Shown: positions 22,800-34,199, counted from the stretch's first letter. The stretch: 64,000 nucleotides of DNA from Dermanyssus gallinae (GCA_003439945.1 QVRM01000443.1:1-64000), one strand, 5' to 3'. The notes: generated by a model from the letters alone, not told the origin. Made by a program: numbers and translations.

Positions 22800-25700
22800 T
22801 TATATTATGTATAAGCACATCCACAATGACTTTTTGAGTAGTACAAATGTTCGCGGCTGCGAAGAGTGGCCCTATCTCCACAGGAACAAAAGTAAGCTTG
22901 CGGTTATGCACCTAAATGCAGGCACCCTGGGACTTAAAAAGTCGGGACAGTTGGAAAATTTGAGTGGCTTTCTTAGTGATGAGGGAGCGCAAATCGACGC
23001 TGTGGTTTTTAGTGAGACATGGCTGAAGGATGTTGACATTCCGGCTTATTCACTTGAGGGGTTTGACTTTTTTGCGTCACATAGAAATGTTGACAGGCTT
23101 GGAGGTGGGGTTGGAATCTTTGTTCGTTCAACCTGCAAGGTTCTCGCATCTTTTGGGCTAAGCAGTGCCGACGGTAACGTGCAAGCGGTACGTGTCTATA
23201 TTAAAAAGCATATGGACTTTGAAGGCTATATCGTAGGTTTTTACTCGAGCAATGCAATTTATAAAGATACTTTGCTCAACATTTTGGATGATATTTTGCC
23301 CAGAAGCTCCTCACTTCCTTGCCTAGCTCTCGGTGATGCGAATGTCAATTTGTTAGCCGAACCGTCGCCCGCAGACTATATCTCCTTCTTTTCGTGCAGG
23401 GATCTGATCCATCTTATCGATCGTGTCACACGTCCCCTCTCCCGCACTTGTATTGACCATATCGCAGTTCGTAACTGCTCCGGCTTTTCTATTGTCCAAC
23501 CAGCGATTCTCGACACCTTGCTTTTTTCAAACCATCTACCAGTCCTTGTCTTCATTTCTGATGACGGCGAAGAGGGCAATGCATCTCAGGTTGAATCTCG
23601 CGTGCCTTATCGGGCATACGATAGAGCTAGCATCGATCTTTTTTAAGCCGCGTCGGCAAATCATCCTGGCTCACCGTGTTCGATGCAGCAGACGTCGACT
23701 TAGCTCTTGAGGCTTTTCGAGATATTCTTTTTAACCTCTACGAGTCTTCTTTTCCACTGCGCACTAAAACTCGCAGAGACGGCGCGCCAAAAGGATCATT
23801 CTCATTTTCTCCTAGATTGCGACGGCTCCGCCGGCACGCCAATAAGATGTATCGGGGGCACAAAAAGATGAATTCTCCCGAGAGTAAACTTTTATATCAA
23901 GGGAGCCGTAGGCGGTATCTTTGTGGCTTACGCGCCGCTAGAACTGCTTTTTACAGATCACGGTTCGATTCGTTGCGCAGCGACTCAAGAAATCTCTGGA
24001 ACTTCATCAATAAAACATGTGGTAAACAAAACCGCTCAGTAGAACTGCCTCCCACTCTGACTGTATCTCCTAATCGGTCTGTTACTGAACCACAAGAAAT
24101 TGCCGATGAGCTCAATCGGCACTTTGCAACTATTGGTTCGGTCACTGCCGCGCCTCTCTGCCTACAAGGCGATTTAGCGCCCATACTTGCAGATCTATGG
24201 AACCACAAGGGCATTTCATTGAGTTTTCGCCCAGTGTCTAAGTCCGAAGTGTACTCACTCCTAATCAAACAAAAAGCGAGCTGGAGCTCTGGGGCTATGG
24301 GAATACCCGGTAAACTTCTAAAGTTAGCGGCCCCTTTCATTGTCGGACCCCTGACAAAAATTGTGAATCTCTCCTTTACCTCTGGGATCTTCCCCACATG
24401 CCTCAAGGCCTTGTATGTAACTCCGCTCTATAAAAAAAAGGCGATAACACTCTACCGGGCAGCTACCGTCCTATAAGCCTGGTGGATTATGTGTCCAAAA
24501 TACTAGAAAAAGCGGCTTTGTCAAATTTGAGCAACATTTGGAATCCATTCACTTTTTGTCGTCGCAGCAATTTGGCTTCCGCCATGGTCGTTCAACGGAG
24601 CTGGCCCTCGCACATTTATGGCAGTCTGTCGTGGATTCAGTAGAATCGACAAAAATATGTCTCGGAATTTTCCTGGATGTAGCCGCTGCCTTCAATTGTC
24701 TCAACCACGCATTCATCCTACAAATGCTGCACGTATTAGGGTGTTCATCGGGTGCAATCGACTGGCTCCGCTCGTACCTAACCTCAAGAACTCAAGCAGT
24801 AAGAGTTGGTACAGTCGAATCTGCATGGAGACCGGTAGATATCGGTACCCCCCAGGGTTCAGTGCTTGGACCTCTGCTGTTCTCAATCCTCATCAATTTT
24901 ATCCTCTTGAATATCCAGAAAGAAAACTTGGGCAAGCCGATCGCTTTTGCTGATGACACAACGTTACTTTTTCGGCTCAACGCTTCCGAAATCAATTCGA
25001 AGTTGCCTTACCTCCTCTCGCAAGAGAAAACAGTTATTTCAATCTTCAATAAATTTGGTCTTGCTGTTAATACCAGCTAGACCAACGTTATTTTATTCCG
25101 AGCCCCCCAGCTAAGGATGCACCTTAACAGGAAATTCTATCTAGCAGGGAGTGAGTTGGTCTTTTCTGACACCGCAAAATGCCTCGGGCTTATACTACAT
25201 GAGTTCATGAGTTGGCGTGCCCATCTGGACTATATCAGGCCCAAATGTTATGCCATAATCTCAACGCTTTTTCGCATGCGGCTTATCGGAGTACCTATAG
25301 ATGGCCTTATAATGGTATACAAAACACTGTTTTTGCCAGTTATCCTCTACGGTATCCTTATATGGGGTAGTGGGTTCGAGGTAGTTCTTCGTAGGGCTCG
25401 TATAATACAAAACGACGCTCTAAGAGCTGTATTTGGCAGGCGACGCAGAGACTTCGTCAGTGATCTCTATAGGGCACATAATCTCCTCACGATCGATTCA
25501 TTATATTTGCTGAAGGTTGCCGTGCTGGGCTTTAAAATTACTCAGAATATTATTCCCTACGATGTTTCTTTTCCTCTTGTTCCCTTGTTTCGTAAAACCT
25601 CGAGGCGTGCCACAACATTCGTAGGGCCATTAGTTACTAAGAGATGTAGTCATCAAGCTCTTGCTTCTCGCTTGCCCGTGATATGGAGTAATATACCACA

Positions 25701-25879
25701 GCGCATTCGCCGCATCACTTCCCTGAATTGTTTTACACGTGAGGTCCAGAAATGGTTACTCACTAGTGGGTGTTGACATGGCGGAGGAACACGTACTATT
25801 TGTGTTGTGTTAGGATGTCTGATTCTGCAAGGCTGAACAAACTTATTTTGTGATTGTCCATGGCTGACAGCAAGATATC

Positions 25880-25939
<60 letters not shown>

Positions 25940-25957
25940 ATTATTATTATTTATTAA
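22800..25957 (+). pseudogene. CR1/Jockey-like LINE copy 1 (endonuclease plus RT), near full length but broken
   Basis: The first part (frame 22729-23646) is an APE-type endonuclease with LNAGTL, SETW, RLGGGVGIFVRS, GDANVNL and CIDHI. The usual SDH motif reads SNH at about 23527-23535. A frame change at a T run (23635-23644) leads to the frame 23676-24476, an RT N-terminus with GIPGKLLKLAAPFIVGPLTK. A second change lies at an A run (24431-24439), where copy 2 has one more base. A third, shared with copy 2, lies near 24515-24535. Then come RT motifs GFRHGRST, LDVAAAFNCLNHA, TPQGSVLGPLLFSI and FADD (24946-24957). An in-frame TAG at 25078, also shared with copy 2, precedes the thumb/C-terminal frame (25117-25776). 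It ends in an (ATT)n tail. The superfamily is given from motif style only. Confidence 0.85.
25880..25955. repeat. (ATT)n tail of LINE copy 1
   Basis: ATT repeats directly after GATATCTTT, the LINE 3' end. The last part, with imperfect ATTTATTAATATTG, borders the minus-strand insertion. Confidence 0.9.
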
Positions 25958-27096
25958 TATTGTTTAAATGTTACAATTGTGAGGTGTGAACGTGTACTCC
26001 TTGTCTTCTTCTAACTCCTAAATATTATTCCATGGAACCGACAATACAGCCGGCGTTTCCTCGGCACACAGCAAGCGACAGCAGTTGCCGTAGAAACTCG
26101 CCTTCGCGCCGATTCCCTGTGAGATCTGTAATCCGTTGGCCCAGCTCACTGATGAATCTCTTGGTTCCCTTGCTTACCGGGCCCATTGTTTCCATCGATA
26201 TTGGCACTACGATATAACTTGTCTCCAGTTCTTGGTACTTGCGTTTTTTCCCATTATCTGCGCGCTCGGCAACCCATCCCGCTTCTAGTGAACTGTGGCG
26301 TATATACGAGGGAGCCACTGTAGCATCCCATACCAAGCATCTGCCGTTAGCCCATAGCGGGATTGTTACACCGTCTGGTCTTTTGTCGTCATGAAGTCCT
26401 ATTCTGGGCTCGAGCGTGCTTGGTATACCAGCTTTGCGTAAGGCTCTTCTTATAATTGCATTGATTTCAGCGTGTCTAGAAACTCTACCATGGCTTTTGA
26501 TGCAGCTAAGAGGGTGAAGTCCATCCTCAGTTACTGTGGTACCACATGCGCGGCAACTGTAGGGGTTGCAAACCGGGGCACCTATTCGAAGAGCTGTTAC
26601 CATGCGGAATGAGGTGTTGTCCAGCATGGTACCCAGCTGCGGGGAAGGGAGACACTTTAGAAAGCCTCCACTAAATGTGTCCCGTGCTGCCAGAAAGACA
26701 GCTTTTTCCACTGGAGATTGGAGGTTGTCTAACAGCTCTCTAGCTGCAGCGCTGCATCTGTAGGAGTCCAATGTATGCTGTGTGGGACGTTCTTGCCAGG
26801 GGCCTGGTCCAATTGTTTGTCTAGCTATTAGCTCTGCAGCGTCTTTGGCTCTTGTGATTCCTTGGCGGATGTCTGGTTCGACCAACGTTTTTGCGAGTTT
26901 ACCAAATTCCAATAGAGACGCGGCATAGCACATGGGAGCCAGCTCCGCCGCTGATCTAATACCAAGTCCTCCTTCGGCAATTGGAAGGGTTGCTCTTTTC
27001 CAAGTGTCATCATGCAGGTCGACGTTTAATACTTCACCTAAAATGCTTCTTGCGGTATCGTCGTAAGCTTGAAGATCTTCGTGGCATTTAATAGCT
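25956..27096 (-). mobile_element. REL-endonuclease LINE (R4/Dong-like), 5'-truncated, inserted in (ATT)n
   Basis: On the minus strand the frame is open without a stop from the (ATT)n junction near 27096 down to 26025, about 356 codons. It includes LHDDTWKRATLPIAEGGLGI, a CCHC knuckle (CRACG, then HPLSC), RHAEINAIIRRALRKAGIPS, KRPDGVTIPLWANGR and LVWDATV. The last two are the PD...D core of restriction-like endonucleases used by site-specific non-LTR elements. The C-terminus ends GNAGCIVGSME. RT catalytic motifs are absent through 5' truncation. It is flanked on both sides by ATT repeats (TAA in element orientation). Dong of Bombyx is known to insert in TAA repeats, so an R4/Dong-like group fits, by inference. 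The open frame suggests a recent insertion. Confidence 0.8.
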
Positions 27097-27113
27097 ATTA
27101 TTATTATTATTAC

Positions 27114-27188
<75 letters not shown>

Positions 27189-27192
27189 TATT
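27097..27192. repeat. (ATT)n, distal half of the split LINE tail
   Basis: About 96 bases of ATT with two ACT interruptions. Beyond it, CAATTTTATAATTTTTTAAA matches the sequence directly following the single (ATT)n of LINE copy 2 at 31925. Confidence 0.9.
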
Positions 27193-27940
27193 CAATTTTA
27201 TAATTTTTTAAAAGAGAACTAAAGCATTGTATAATGCAGTTTCTTTAATAAACCACGATTTGAATATACGCAATTATGGGCCCGATCTATATCCTCATAC
27301 GTGACAGGTTGGTCCATAACTGCATCTTTATCAAAACGGCGACCATTGCGTCAGGGACCCAATCATACTGAGAACCGGTGTCGCCCAAGGAGACTCTGTA
27401 CACTTATTTCTCTAAATCCTATACGTGGCAGGTCCGGTGGAAGTTCTACGAAAAATAAAAGCACCACATGCGTCTTATGCAGATGACCTTTTTACAAAAT
27501 CCCGCGACCACTTACAGTTATATCTTGTGCAAATTGGATCTTAGAATGCGAACAGGAGCTAGATTCTCGGCAGGCTTTCTGTGCAGAGATTTCCACCCGC
27601 GAGTATTCAATAAGAGAATGCACTTTTCATTTCAACACTTTCTGCAGGTGGATCTAGATTCCTTGTCGTTATATGAAGAGAACGAGCTAGGAAAAAGTTT
27701 AAGTGACATAAAAGGTTGCGTAGCTATAATTGGATTGACTTTTTTTGCTCTTCGTGGGTCTTATAGTCGGCTATAGGATGAATAATTATTTCTGCAGCAA
27801 ACGTCAGATCTAGCGTTAAGTTGTATCTGTCGTGACCGTTAGTGGTATGGTCGTGATCATTAGTGGAACGCGTACCCGGTCTAGTTTTTTGAGGGAATCC
27901 TCGTATTTTAACCATGTCTGCTGGCTTGGCTTAAGAGGTA
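27193..27940 (+). pseudogene. RT element, motif B/C half (unit 1 copy)
   Basis: The plus strand reads RTGVAQGDSVHLFL (27371 onward), a stop, then VEVLRKIKAPHASYADDLFT with YADD at about 27474-27485. The motif B to C distance of about 35 residues is right for a LINE RT. It is probably the continuation of the N-terminal half at 22234-22790. A downstream frame with a hydrophobic stretch (27468-27776) is disrupted here by one extra T, relative to unit 2, near 27740. Confidence 0.6.
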
Positions 27941-28288
27941 CAATGCCAAGAGATGCGTTCTGTAATTGAAAGTCTTTACAGGTTTTTATTTGTTATTTTT
28001 CTTATGAATATTTTTTTTTTTAAATTAATTTTTTTAAGTAAAACACTTCATTGACGGAACAACGAAGGTGATTACCGACAACCTTAACATAAAGAGTGAA
28101 GAGTTCGAACTGGGCGCGACGCACACCCGTTCTCGAAACAGTCGTTCTTAATATAATTGTAAATTTGGACTAATCACAAAACTTGTGCTGTACACTGTAA
28201 GTACTCTCACAGTGCAGTAGTAGTCGTAAAACCAAATTTCGAATTAACAAGTGACTACAAATTGAGACATTATTCTTAAATAGGTGGC

Positions 28289-28294
28289 TTTATT
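28289..28294 (-). terminator. Poly(A) signal of gene D
   Basis: AATAAA on the minus strand in the same conserved block as downstream of gene C. Confidence 0.7.
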
Positions 28295-28332
28295 ATACAT
28301 GTGTACATTTTTGAAAATACAAACAAAAATGC

Positions 28333-29234
28333 TTAATATCCATGGCCATATCCGTGTCCGTAACCGTGGCCGTAACCATGGCCGTAGGCAGCAACGGGTG
28401 CGACGGCAGCAACCTTGGCGACGGGCGCGGCGTACGCAGCGTGGCCATATCCGTGACCGTATCCGTGGCCGTAAGCGGCAACGGGGGCGGCCGCCACCTT
28501 AGCAACGTGGCCGTATCCGTATCCATGTCCGTAGGCGGGCGCGGCGTGGCCATATCCATAACCGTGGCCGTAAGCGGGAGCGGCAACGGCGAGCTTAGCA
28601 ACGGGGGCGGCGGCAACGTGCTTGGTCACGGTCGAGTACGACGACACAACGGGGGCGGCAGCCACCTTCGCTACGGCACCGTGTCCGTATCCGTAGCCGT
28701 GGCCATGGCCGTAGGCGGCCACGGGCGCAGCGACGGCGTGGCCGTACGCAGGGCCGACAACAGCGGCGTGACCATAGACGGGAGCGGCGGCAGCAAGTCC
28801 GTATCCGTGTCCATGTCCGTATCCGTGTCCGTAGCCGGTGGCGTGGACTCCCGCAACGGCGGCGACGGCGACGAGGGCGACCTTCTGTAATTAATAATTA
28901 AAAGAAAACGAAGAAGAAAAAGGAGCAGAATTAGATGATGAACAAAGACAATTATGCAAACAGGTAATTGTCTCTCTGCGTCTTCGAAGACTGTCCAACA
29001 CCAGCGACATCTAGACATCTGCGGTTGCTAAAGATCGAATCGACAAACGCCACAGCAAGCACGTTTTTTAGAACGAGACAAACCAGCTTCAGGCTCAGTT
29101 TGGTCTAGGCACGGCAGGGCGCCTATCGCAGTAAGTGGCAAAATAAACTAAAAGTAGCTAGTACATAGCACACAAAATTGTTATAGCAAAAAGCACGAGT
29201 AGCGGTAGTCCGGCGTGCCACTTACAGCGAACAT
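28333..29234 (-). CDS. Gene D: intact Gly/Tyr/His-rich cuticular protein (186 aa)
   Basis: Exon 1 (29226-29234) encodes MFA at GTAAGT. The intron is 341 bases, as in C and E, and exon 2 (28884-28333) is open for 183 codons. The signal peptide is identical to that of gene C. The mature chain starts GYGHGYGHGHGYG, one GYGH shorter than C, and keeps VVGPAYGHAVAAPVAAYGHG, the SSYSTVTKHVAAAPVAKLAV core and the terminal GYGHGYGHGYGHGY run. Differences from C are mainly gain or loss of YGHG repeats and a few substitutions, as expected of a recent tandem duplicate. Predicted role: secreted cuticle structural protein. Confidence 0.93.
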
Positions 29235-29306
29235 ATTTGCAGTTGATTTGGGTGTTGTGTCAGGGTGTGCAACTGTGAACTGTGTTATCGTGCTGGCTGC
29301 CGCCGT

Positions 29307-29314
29307 CTTATATA
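29307..29314 (-). promoter_or_regulatory. Gene D TATA box
   Basis: TATATAAG on the minus strand, 73 bases upstream of the ATG, in sequence almost identical to the gene C promoter. Confidence 0.7.
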
Positions 29315-29780
29315 CCCTTCGCTTCCCTCACAGTTCCCATGAGTATCCTTTCCCAGCAGCCGGCATCGTCCGGGGCCCTGGAGCCCCGGCGACGGGCGGG
29401 TGGGGGGAAGCTGCGTCAAAGCTGGGCCCAGAACATCGCTGAACTTTTCCGGAACCCAATTCGCGCACACCTTCTGGCAACTCAACCTGTCGTGCACAAT
29501 ATCGTCCACACTGTTCTCACGCTGAACGCTATCATCACTACAGACATTCGCAATGTGACACGCCGATTACTTTTCTAGGCTTTTCATCTTATCGATGAGT
29601 TAGGCCGTGATTGTCTTGGGGCATAACCCCAACACAGCTGGCCTTTACGAAAACCGGCACCCCTCTTTCTCATTGACCTGTCGGACATACAGTCTTCCGG
29701 TATACGGTGGAATATATATATATATATATATATATACACGTATATATATTCCACCATCCGGCGATGAATATCGGTCGGTG

Positions 29781-31846
29781 GATTGCGACGGCTCCGCCGG
29801 CACGCCAATAAGATGTATCGGAGGCACAAAAAGATGAATTCTCCCGAGAGTAAACTTTTATATCAAGGGAGCCGTAGGCGGTATCTTTGTGGCTTACGCG
29901 CCGCTAGAACTGCTTTTTACAGATCACGGTTCGATTCGTTGCGCAGCGACTCAAGAAATCTCTGGAACTTCATCAATAAAACATGTGGTAAACAAAACCG
30001 CTCAGTAGAACTGCCTCCCACTCTGACTGTATCTCCTAATCGGTCTGTTACTGAACCACAAGAAATTGCCGATGAGCTCAATCGGCACTTTGCAACTATT
30101 GGTTCGGTCACTGCCGCGCCTCTCTGCCTACAAGGCGATTTAGCGCCCATACTTGCAGATCTATGGAACCACAAGGGCATTTCATTGAGTTTTCGCCCAG
30201 TGTCTAAGTCCGAAGTGTACTCACTCCTAATCAAACAAAAAGCGAGCTGGAGCTCTGGGGCTATGGGAATACCCGGTAAACTTTTAAAGTTAGCGGCCCC
30301 TTTCATTGTCGGACCCCTGACAAAAATTGTGAATCTCTCCTTTACCTCTGGGATCTTCCCCACATGCCTTAAGGCCTTGTATGTAACTCCGCTCTATAAA
30401 AGAAAAGGCGATAAAACTCTATCGGGCAGCTACCGTCCTATAAGCCTGGTGGATTATGTGTCCAAAATACTAGAAAAAGCGGCTTTGTCAAATTTGAGCA
30501 ACATTTGGAATCCATTCACTTTTTGTCGTCGCAGCAATTTGGCTTCCGCCATGGTCGTTCAACGGAGCTGGCCCTCGCACATTTATGGCAGTCTGTCGTG
30601 GATTCAGTAGAATCGACAAAAATATGTCTCGGAATTTTCCTGGATGTAGCCGCTGCCTTCAATTGTCTCAACCACGCATTCCTCCTACAAATGCTGCACG
30701 TATTAGGGTGTTCATCGGGTGCAATCGACTGGCTCCGCTCGTACCTAACCTCAAAAACTCAGGCAGTAAGAGTTGGTACAGTCGAATCTGCATGGAGACC
30801 GGTAGATATCGGTACCCCCCAGGGTTCAGTGCTTGGACCTCTGCTGTTCTCAATCCTCATCAATTGTATCCTCTTGAATATCCAGAAAGAAAACTTGGGC
30901 AAGCCGATCGCTTTTGCTAATGACACAACGTTACTTTTTCGGCTCAACGCTTCCGAAATCAATTCGGAGTTGCCTTACCTCCTCTCGCAAGTGGAAACAG
31001 TTATTTCAATCTTCAATAAATTTGGTCTTGCTGTTAATACCAGCTAGACCAACGTTATTTTATTCCGAGCCCCCCAGCTAAGGATGCACCTTAACAGGAA
31101 ATTCTATCTAGCAGGGAGTGAGTTGGTCTTTTCTGACACCGCAAAATGCCTCGGGCTTATACTACATGAGTTCATGAGTTGGCGTGCCCATCTGGACTAT
31201 ATCAGGCCCAAATGCTATGCCATAATCTCAACGCTTTTTCGCATGCGGCTTATCGGAGTACCTATAGATGGCCTTATAATGGTATACAAAACACTGTTTT
31301 TGCCAGTTCTCCTCTACGGTATCCTTATATGGGGTAGTGGGTTCGAGGTAGTTCTTCGTAGGGCTTGTATAATACAAAACGACGCTCTAAGAGCTGTATT
31401 TGGCAGGCGACGCAGAGACTCCGTCAGTGATCTCTATGGGGCACATAATCTCCTCACGATCGATTCATTATATTTGCTGAAGGTTGCCGTGCTGGGCTTT
31501 AAAATTACTCAGAATATTATTCCCTACGATGTTTCTTTTCCTCTTGTTCCCTTGTTTCGTAAAACCTCGAGGCGTGCCACAACATTCGTAGGGCCATTAG
31601 TTACTAAGAGATGTAGTCATCAAGCTCTTGCTTCTCGCTTGCCCGTGATATGGAGTAATATACCACAGCGCATTCGCCGCATCACTTCCCTGAATTGTTT
31701 TACACGTGAGGTCCAGAAATGGTTACTCACTAGTGGGTGTTGACATGGCGGAGGAACACGTACTATTTGTGTTGTGTTAGGATGTCTGATTCTGCAAGTC
31801 TGAACAAACTTATTTTGTGATTGTCCATGGCTGACAGCAAGATATC
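29781..31846 (+). pseudogene. CR1/Jockey-like LINE copy 2, 5'-deleted
   Basis: Begins abruptly at the ATTGCGACGGCTCCGCC block, corresponding to 23815 in copy 1; the endonuclease is gone. The frame 29783-30610 is intact across the A run that is broken in copy 1. The frameshift near 30490 and the TAG at 31045 are shared with copy 1. RT motifs are the same, except that FADD reads FAND (GAT to AAT at 30919-30921), replacing a catalytic Asp. The C-terminal frame 31084-31743 matches copy 1 with a handful of changes. It ends in an uninterrupted (ATT)n. Because both copies share two defects, it was duplicated with the cuticle unit rather than inserted independently. Confidence 0.85.

Positions 31847-31924
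<78 letters not shown>
31847..31924. repeat. (ATT)n tail of LINE copy 2
   Basis: About 26 uninterrupted ATT units directly followed by CAATTTTATAATTTTTTAAA. This is the empty-site equivalent of the split array in unit 1. Confidence 0.95.
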
Positions 31925-31926
<2 letters not shown>

Positions 31927-32670
31927 ATTTTATAATTTTTTAAATGAGAACTAAAGCATTGTATAATGCAGTTCCTTTAATAAACCACGATTTGAATATA
32001 CGCAATTATGGGCCCGATCTATATCCTCATACGTGACAGGTTGGTCCATAACTGCATCTTTATTAAAAACGGCGACCATTGCGTCAGGGACCCAATCATA
32101 CTGAGAACCGGTGTCGCCCAAGAAGACTCTGTACACTTATTTCTCTAAATCCTATACGTGGCAGGTCCGGTGGAAGTTCTACGAAAAATAAAAGCACCAC
32201 ATGCGTCTTATGCAGATGACCTTTTTACAAAATCCCGCGACCACTTACAGTTATATCTTGTGCAAATTGGATCTTAGAATGCGAACAGGAGCTAGATTCT
32301 CGGCAGGCTTTCTGTGCAGAGATTTCCACCCGCGAGTATTCAATAAGAGAATGCACTTTTCATTTCAACACTTTCTGCAGGTGGATCTAGATTCCTTGCC
32401 GTTATATGAAGAGAACGAGCTAGGAAAAAGTTTAAGTGACATAAAAGGTTGCGTAGCTATAATTGGATTGACTTTTTTGCTCTTCGTGGGTCTTATAGTC
32501 GGCTATAGGATGAATAATTATTTCTGCAGCAAACGTCAGATCTAGCGTTAAGTTGTATCTGTCGTGAGCGTTAGTGGTGTGGTCGTGATTATTAGTGGAA
32601 CGCGTACCCGGTCTAGTTTTTTGAGGGAATCCTCGTATTTTAACCATGTCTGCTGGCTTGGCTTAAGAGG
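31925..32670 (+). pseudogene. RT element, motif B/C half (unit 2 copy)
   Basis: Same arrangement as 27193-27940. CIFIKNGDHCVRDPIILRTG precedes the degenerate motif B (VAQEDSV), then SYADDLFTKSRDHLQLYL. The QGD of unit 1 is QED here. The following frame (32201-32545) ends with a hydrophobic segment, AIIGLTFLLFVGLIVGY, of unknown meaning. Confidence 0.6.
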
Positions 32671-33018
32671 TACAATGCCAAGAGATGCGTTCTGTAATTG
32701 AAAGTCTTTACAGGTTTTTATTTTTTATTTTTCTTATGAATATTTTTTTTAAAATTAATTTTTTTAAGTAAAACACTTCATTGACGGAACAACGAAGGTG
32801 ATTACCGACAACCTTAACATAAAGAGTGAAGAGTTCAAACCGGGCGCGACGCACACCCGTTCTCGAAACAGTCGTTCTTAATATAATTGTAAATTTGGAC
32901 TAATCACAAAACTTGTGCTGTACACTGTAAGTACTCTCATAGTGCAGTAGTAGTCGTAAAACCAAATTTCTAATTAACAAGTGACGACAAATTGAGACAT
33001 TATTCTTAAATAGGTGGC

Positions 33019-33024
33019 TTTATT
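33019..33024 (-). terminator. Poly(A) signal of gene E
   Basis: AATAAA on the minus strand, about 39 bases past the stop. Confidence 0.7.
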
Positions 33025-33062
33025 ATACATGTGTACATTTTTGAAAGAACAAACAAAAATGC

Positions 33063-34036
33063 TTAATATCCATGGCCATATCCGTGTCCGTAACCATGGC
33101 CGTAGGCAGCAACGGGTGCGACGGCGGCAACCTTGGCGACGGGCGCGGCGTACGCAGCGTGGCCATATCCGTGACCGTATCCGTGGCCGTAAGCGGCAAC
33201 GGGGGCGGCCGCCACCTTAGTAACGTGGCCGTATCCGTGGCCGTAAGCGGCAACGGGGGCGGCCGCCACCTTAGCAACGTGGCCGTATCCGTATCCATGT
33301 CCGTAGGCGGGCGCGGCGTGGCCATATCCATAACCGTGGCCGTAAGCGGGAGCGGCAACGGCGAGCTTAGCAACGGGGGCGGCGGCAACGTGCTTGGTCA
33401 CGGTCGAGTACGACGACACAACGGGGGCGGCAGCCACCTTCGCTACGGCACCGTGTCCGTATCCGTAGCCGTGGCCATGGCCGTAGGCGGCCACGGGCGC
33501 AGCGACGGCGTGGCCGTACGCAGGGGCGGCAACAGCGGCGTGACCATAGACGGGAGCGGCGGCAGCAAGTCCGTATCCGTGCCCGTATCCGTGTCTATGT
33601 CCGTATCCGTGTCCATGTCCGTATCCGTGTCCGTAGCCGGTGGCGTGGACTCCCGCAACGGCGGCGACGGCGACGAGGGCGACCTTCTGTAATTAATAAT
33701 TAAAAGAAAACGAAGAAGAAAAAGGAGCAGAATTAGATGATGAACAAAGACAATTATGCAAACAGGTAATTGTCTCTCTGCGTCTTCGAAGACTGTCCAA
33801 CACCAGCGACATCTAGACACCTGCGGTTGCTCAAGATCGAATCGACAAACGCCACAGCAAGCACGTTTTTTAGAACGAGACAAACCAGCTTCAGGCTCAG
33901 TTTGGTCTAGGCACGGCAGGGCGCCTATCGCAGTAAGTGGCAAAATAAACTAAAAGTAGCTAGTACATAGCACACAAAGTTGTTATAGCAAAAAGCACGA
34001 GTAGCGGTAGTCCGGCGTGCCACTTACAGCGAACAT
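33063..34036 (-). CDS. Gene E: intact Gly/Tyr/His-rich cuticular protein (210 aa)
   Basis: Exon 1 (34028-34036) gives MFA before GTAAGT. The intron is 341 bases and exon 2 (33686-33063) is open for 207 codons. The signal peptide is shared with C and D. The N-terminal repeat run is longest here, about 12 residues more than D, and includes one GHRHG where Arg replaces Gly. A second block of AAPVAAYGHGYGHVTKV, an 18-residue in-frame duplication, distinguishes E and F from C and D. The SSYSTVTKH core and terminal YGHG run are conserved. Predicted secreted cuticle structural protein. Confidence 0.93.
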
Positions 34037-34108
34037 ATTTGCAGTTGATTTGGGTGTTGTGTCAGGGTGTGCAACGGTGAACTGTGTTATCGTGTTGGTT
34101 GCCGCCGT

Positions 34109-34116
34109 CTTATATA
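34109..34116 (-). promoter_or_regulatory. Gene E TATA box
   Basis: TATATAAG on the minus strand, 73 bases from the ATG, as in genes C and D. Confidence 0.7.
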
Positions 34117-34199
34117 CCCTTCGCTTCCCTCGCAGTTCCCATGTGTATCCTTTCCCAGCAGCCGGCCTCGTCTGGGGCCCTGGAGCCCCGGCAACGGCC

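Larger units (their letters stand above)
18840..27940. repeat. Tandem unit 1 of the duplicated cuticle-gene locus
   Basis: Starts with GCGTTCTGTAATGGAAAGTC at about 18846, which recurs near 27955 and 32689 at the start of units 2 and 3. The unit contains gene C, an AT microsatellite, a 5' flank shared with unit 3 (20975-22233 resembles 36544-37730), a split RT element, a full-length LINE and a TAA-targeted insertion. Confidence 0.75.
27941..32670. repeat. Tandem unit 2 of the duplicated cuticle-gene locus
   Basis: Near identical to unit 1 over gene D and its 5' flank (27950-29779 against 18840-20753) and over LINE copy 2 (29781-31924 against 23815-25936). It lacks about 3.06 kb between 20753 and 23815 of unit 1, and it lacks the TAA-targeted insertion. 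Confidence 0.8.
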
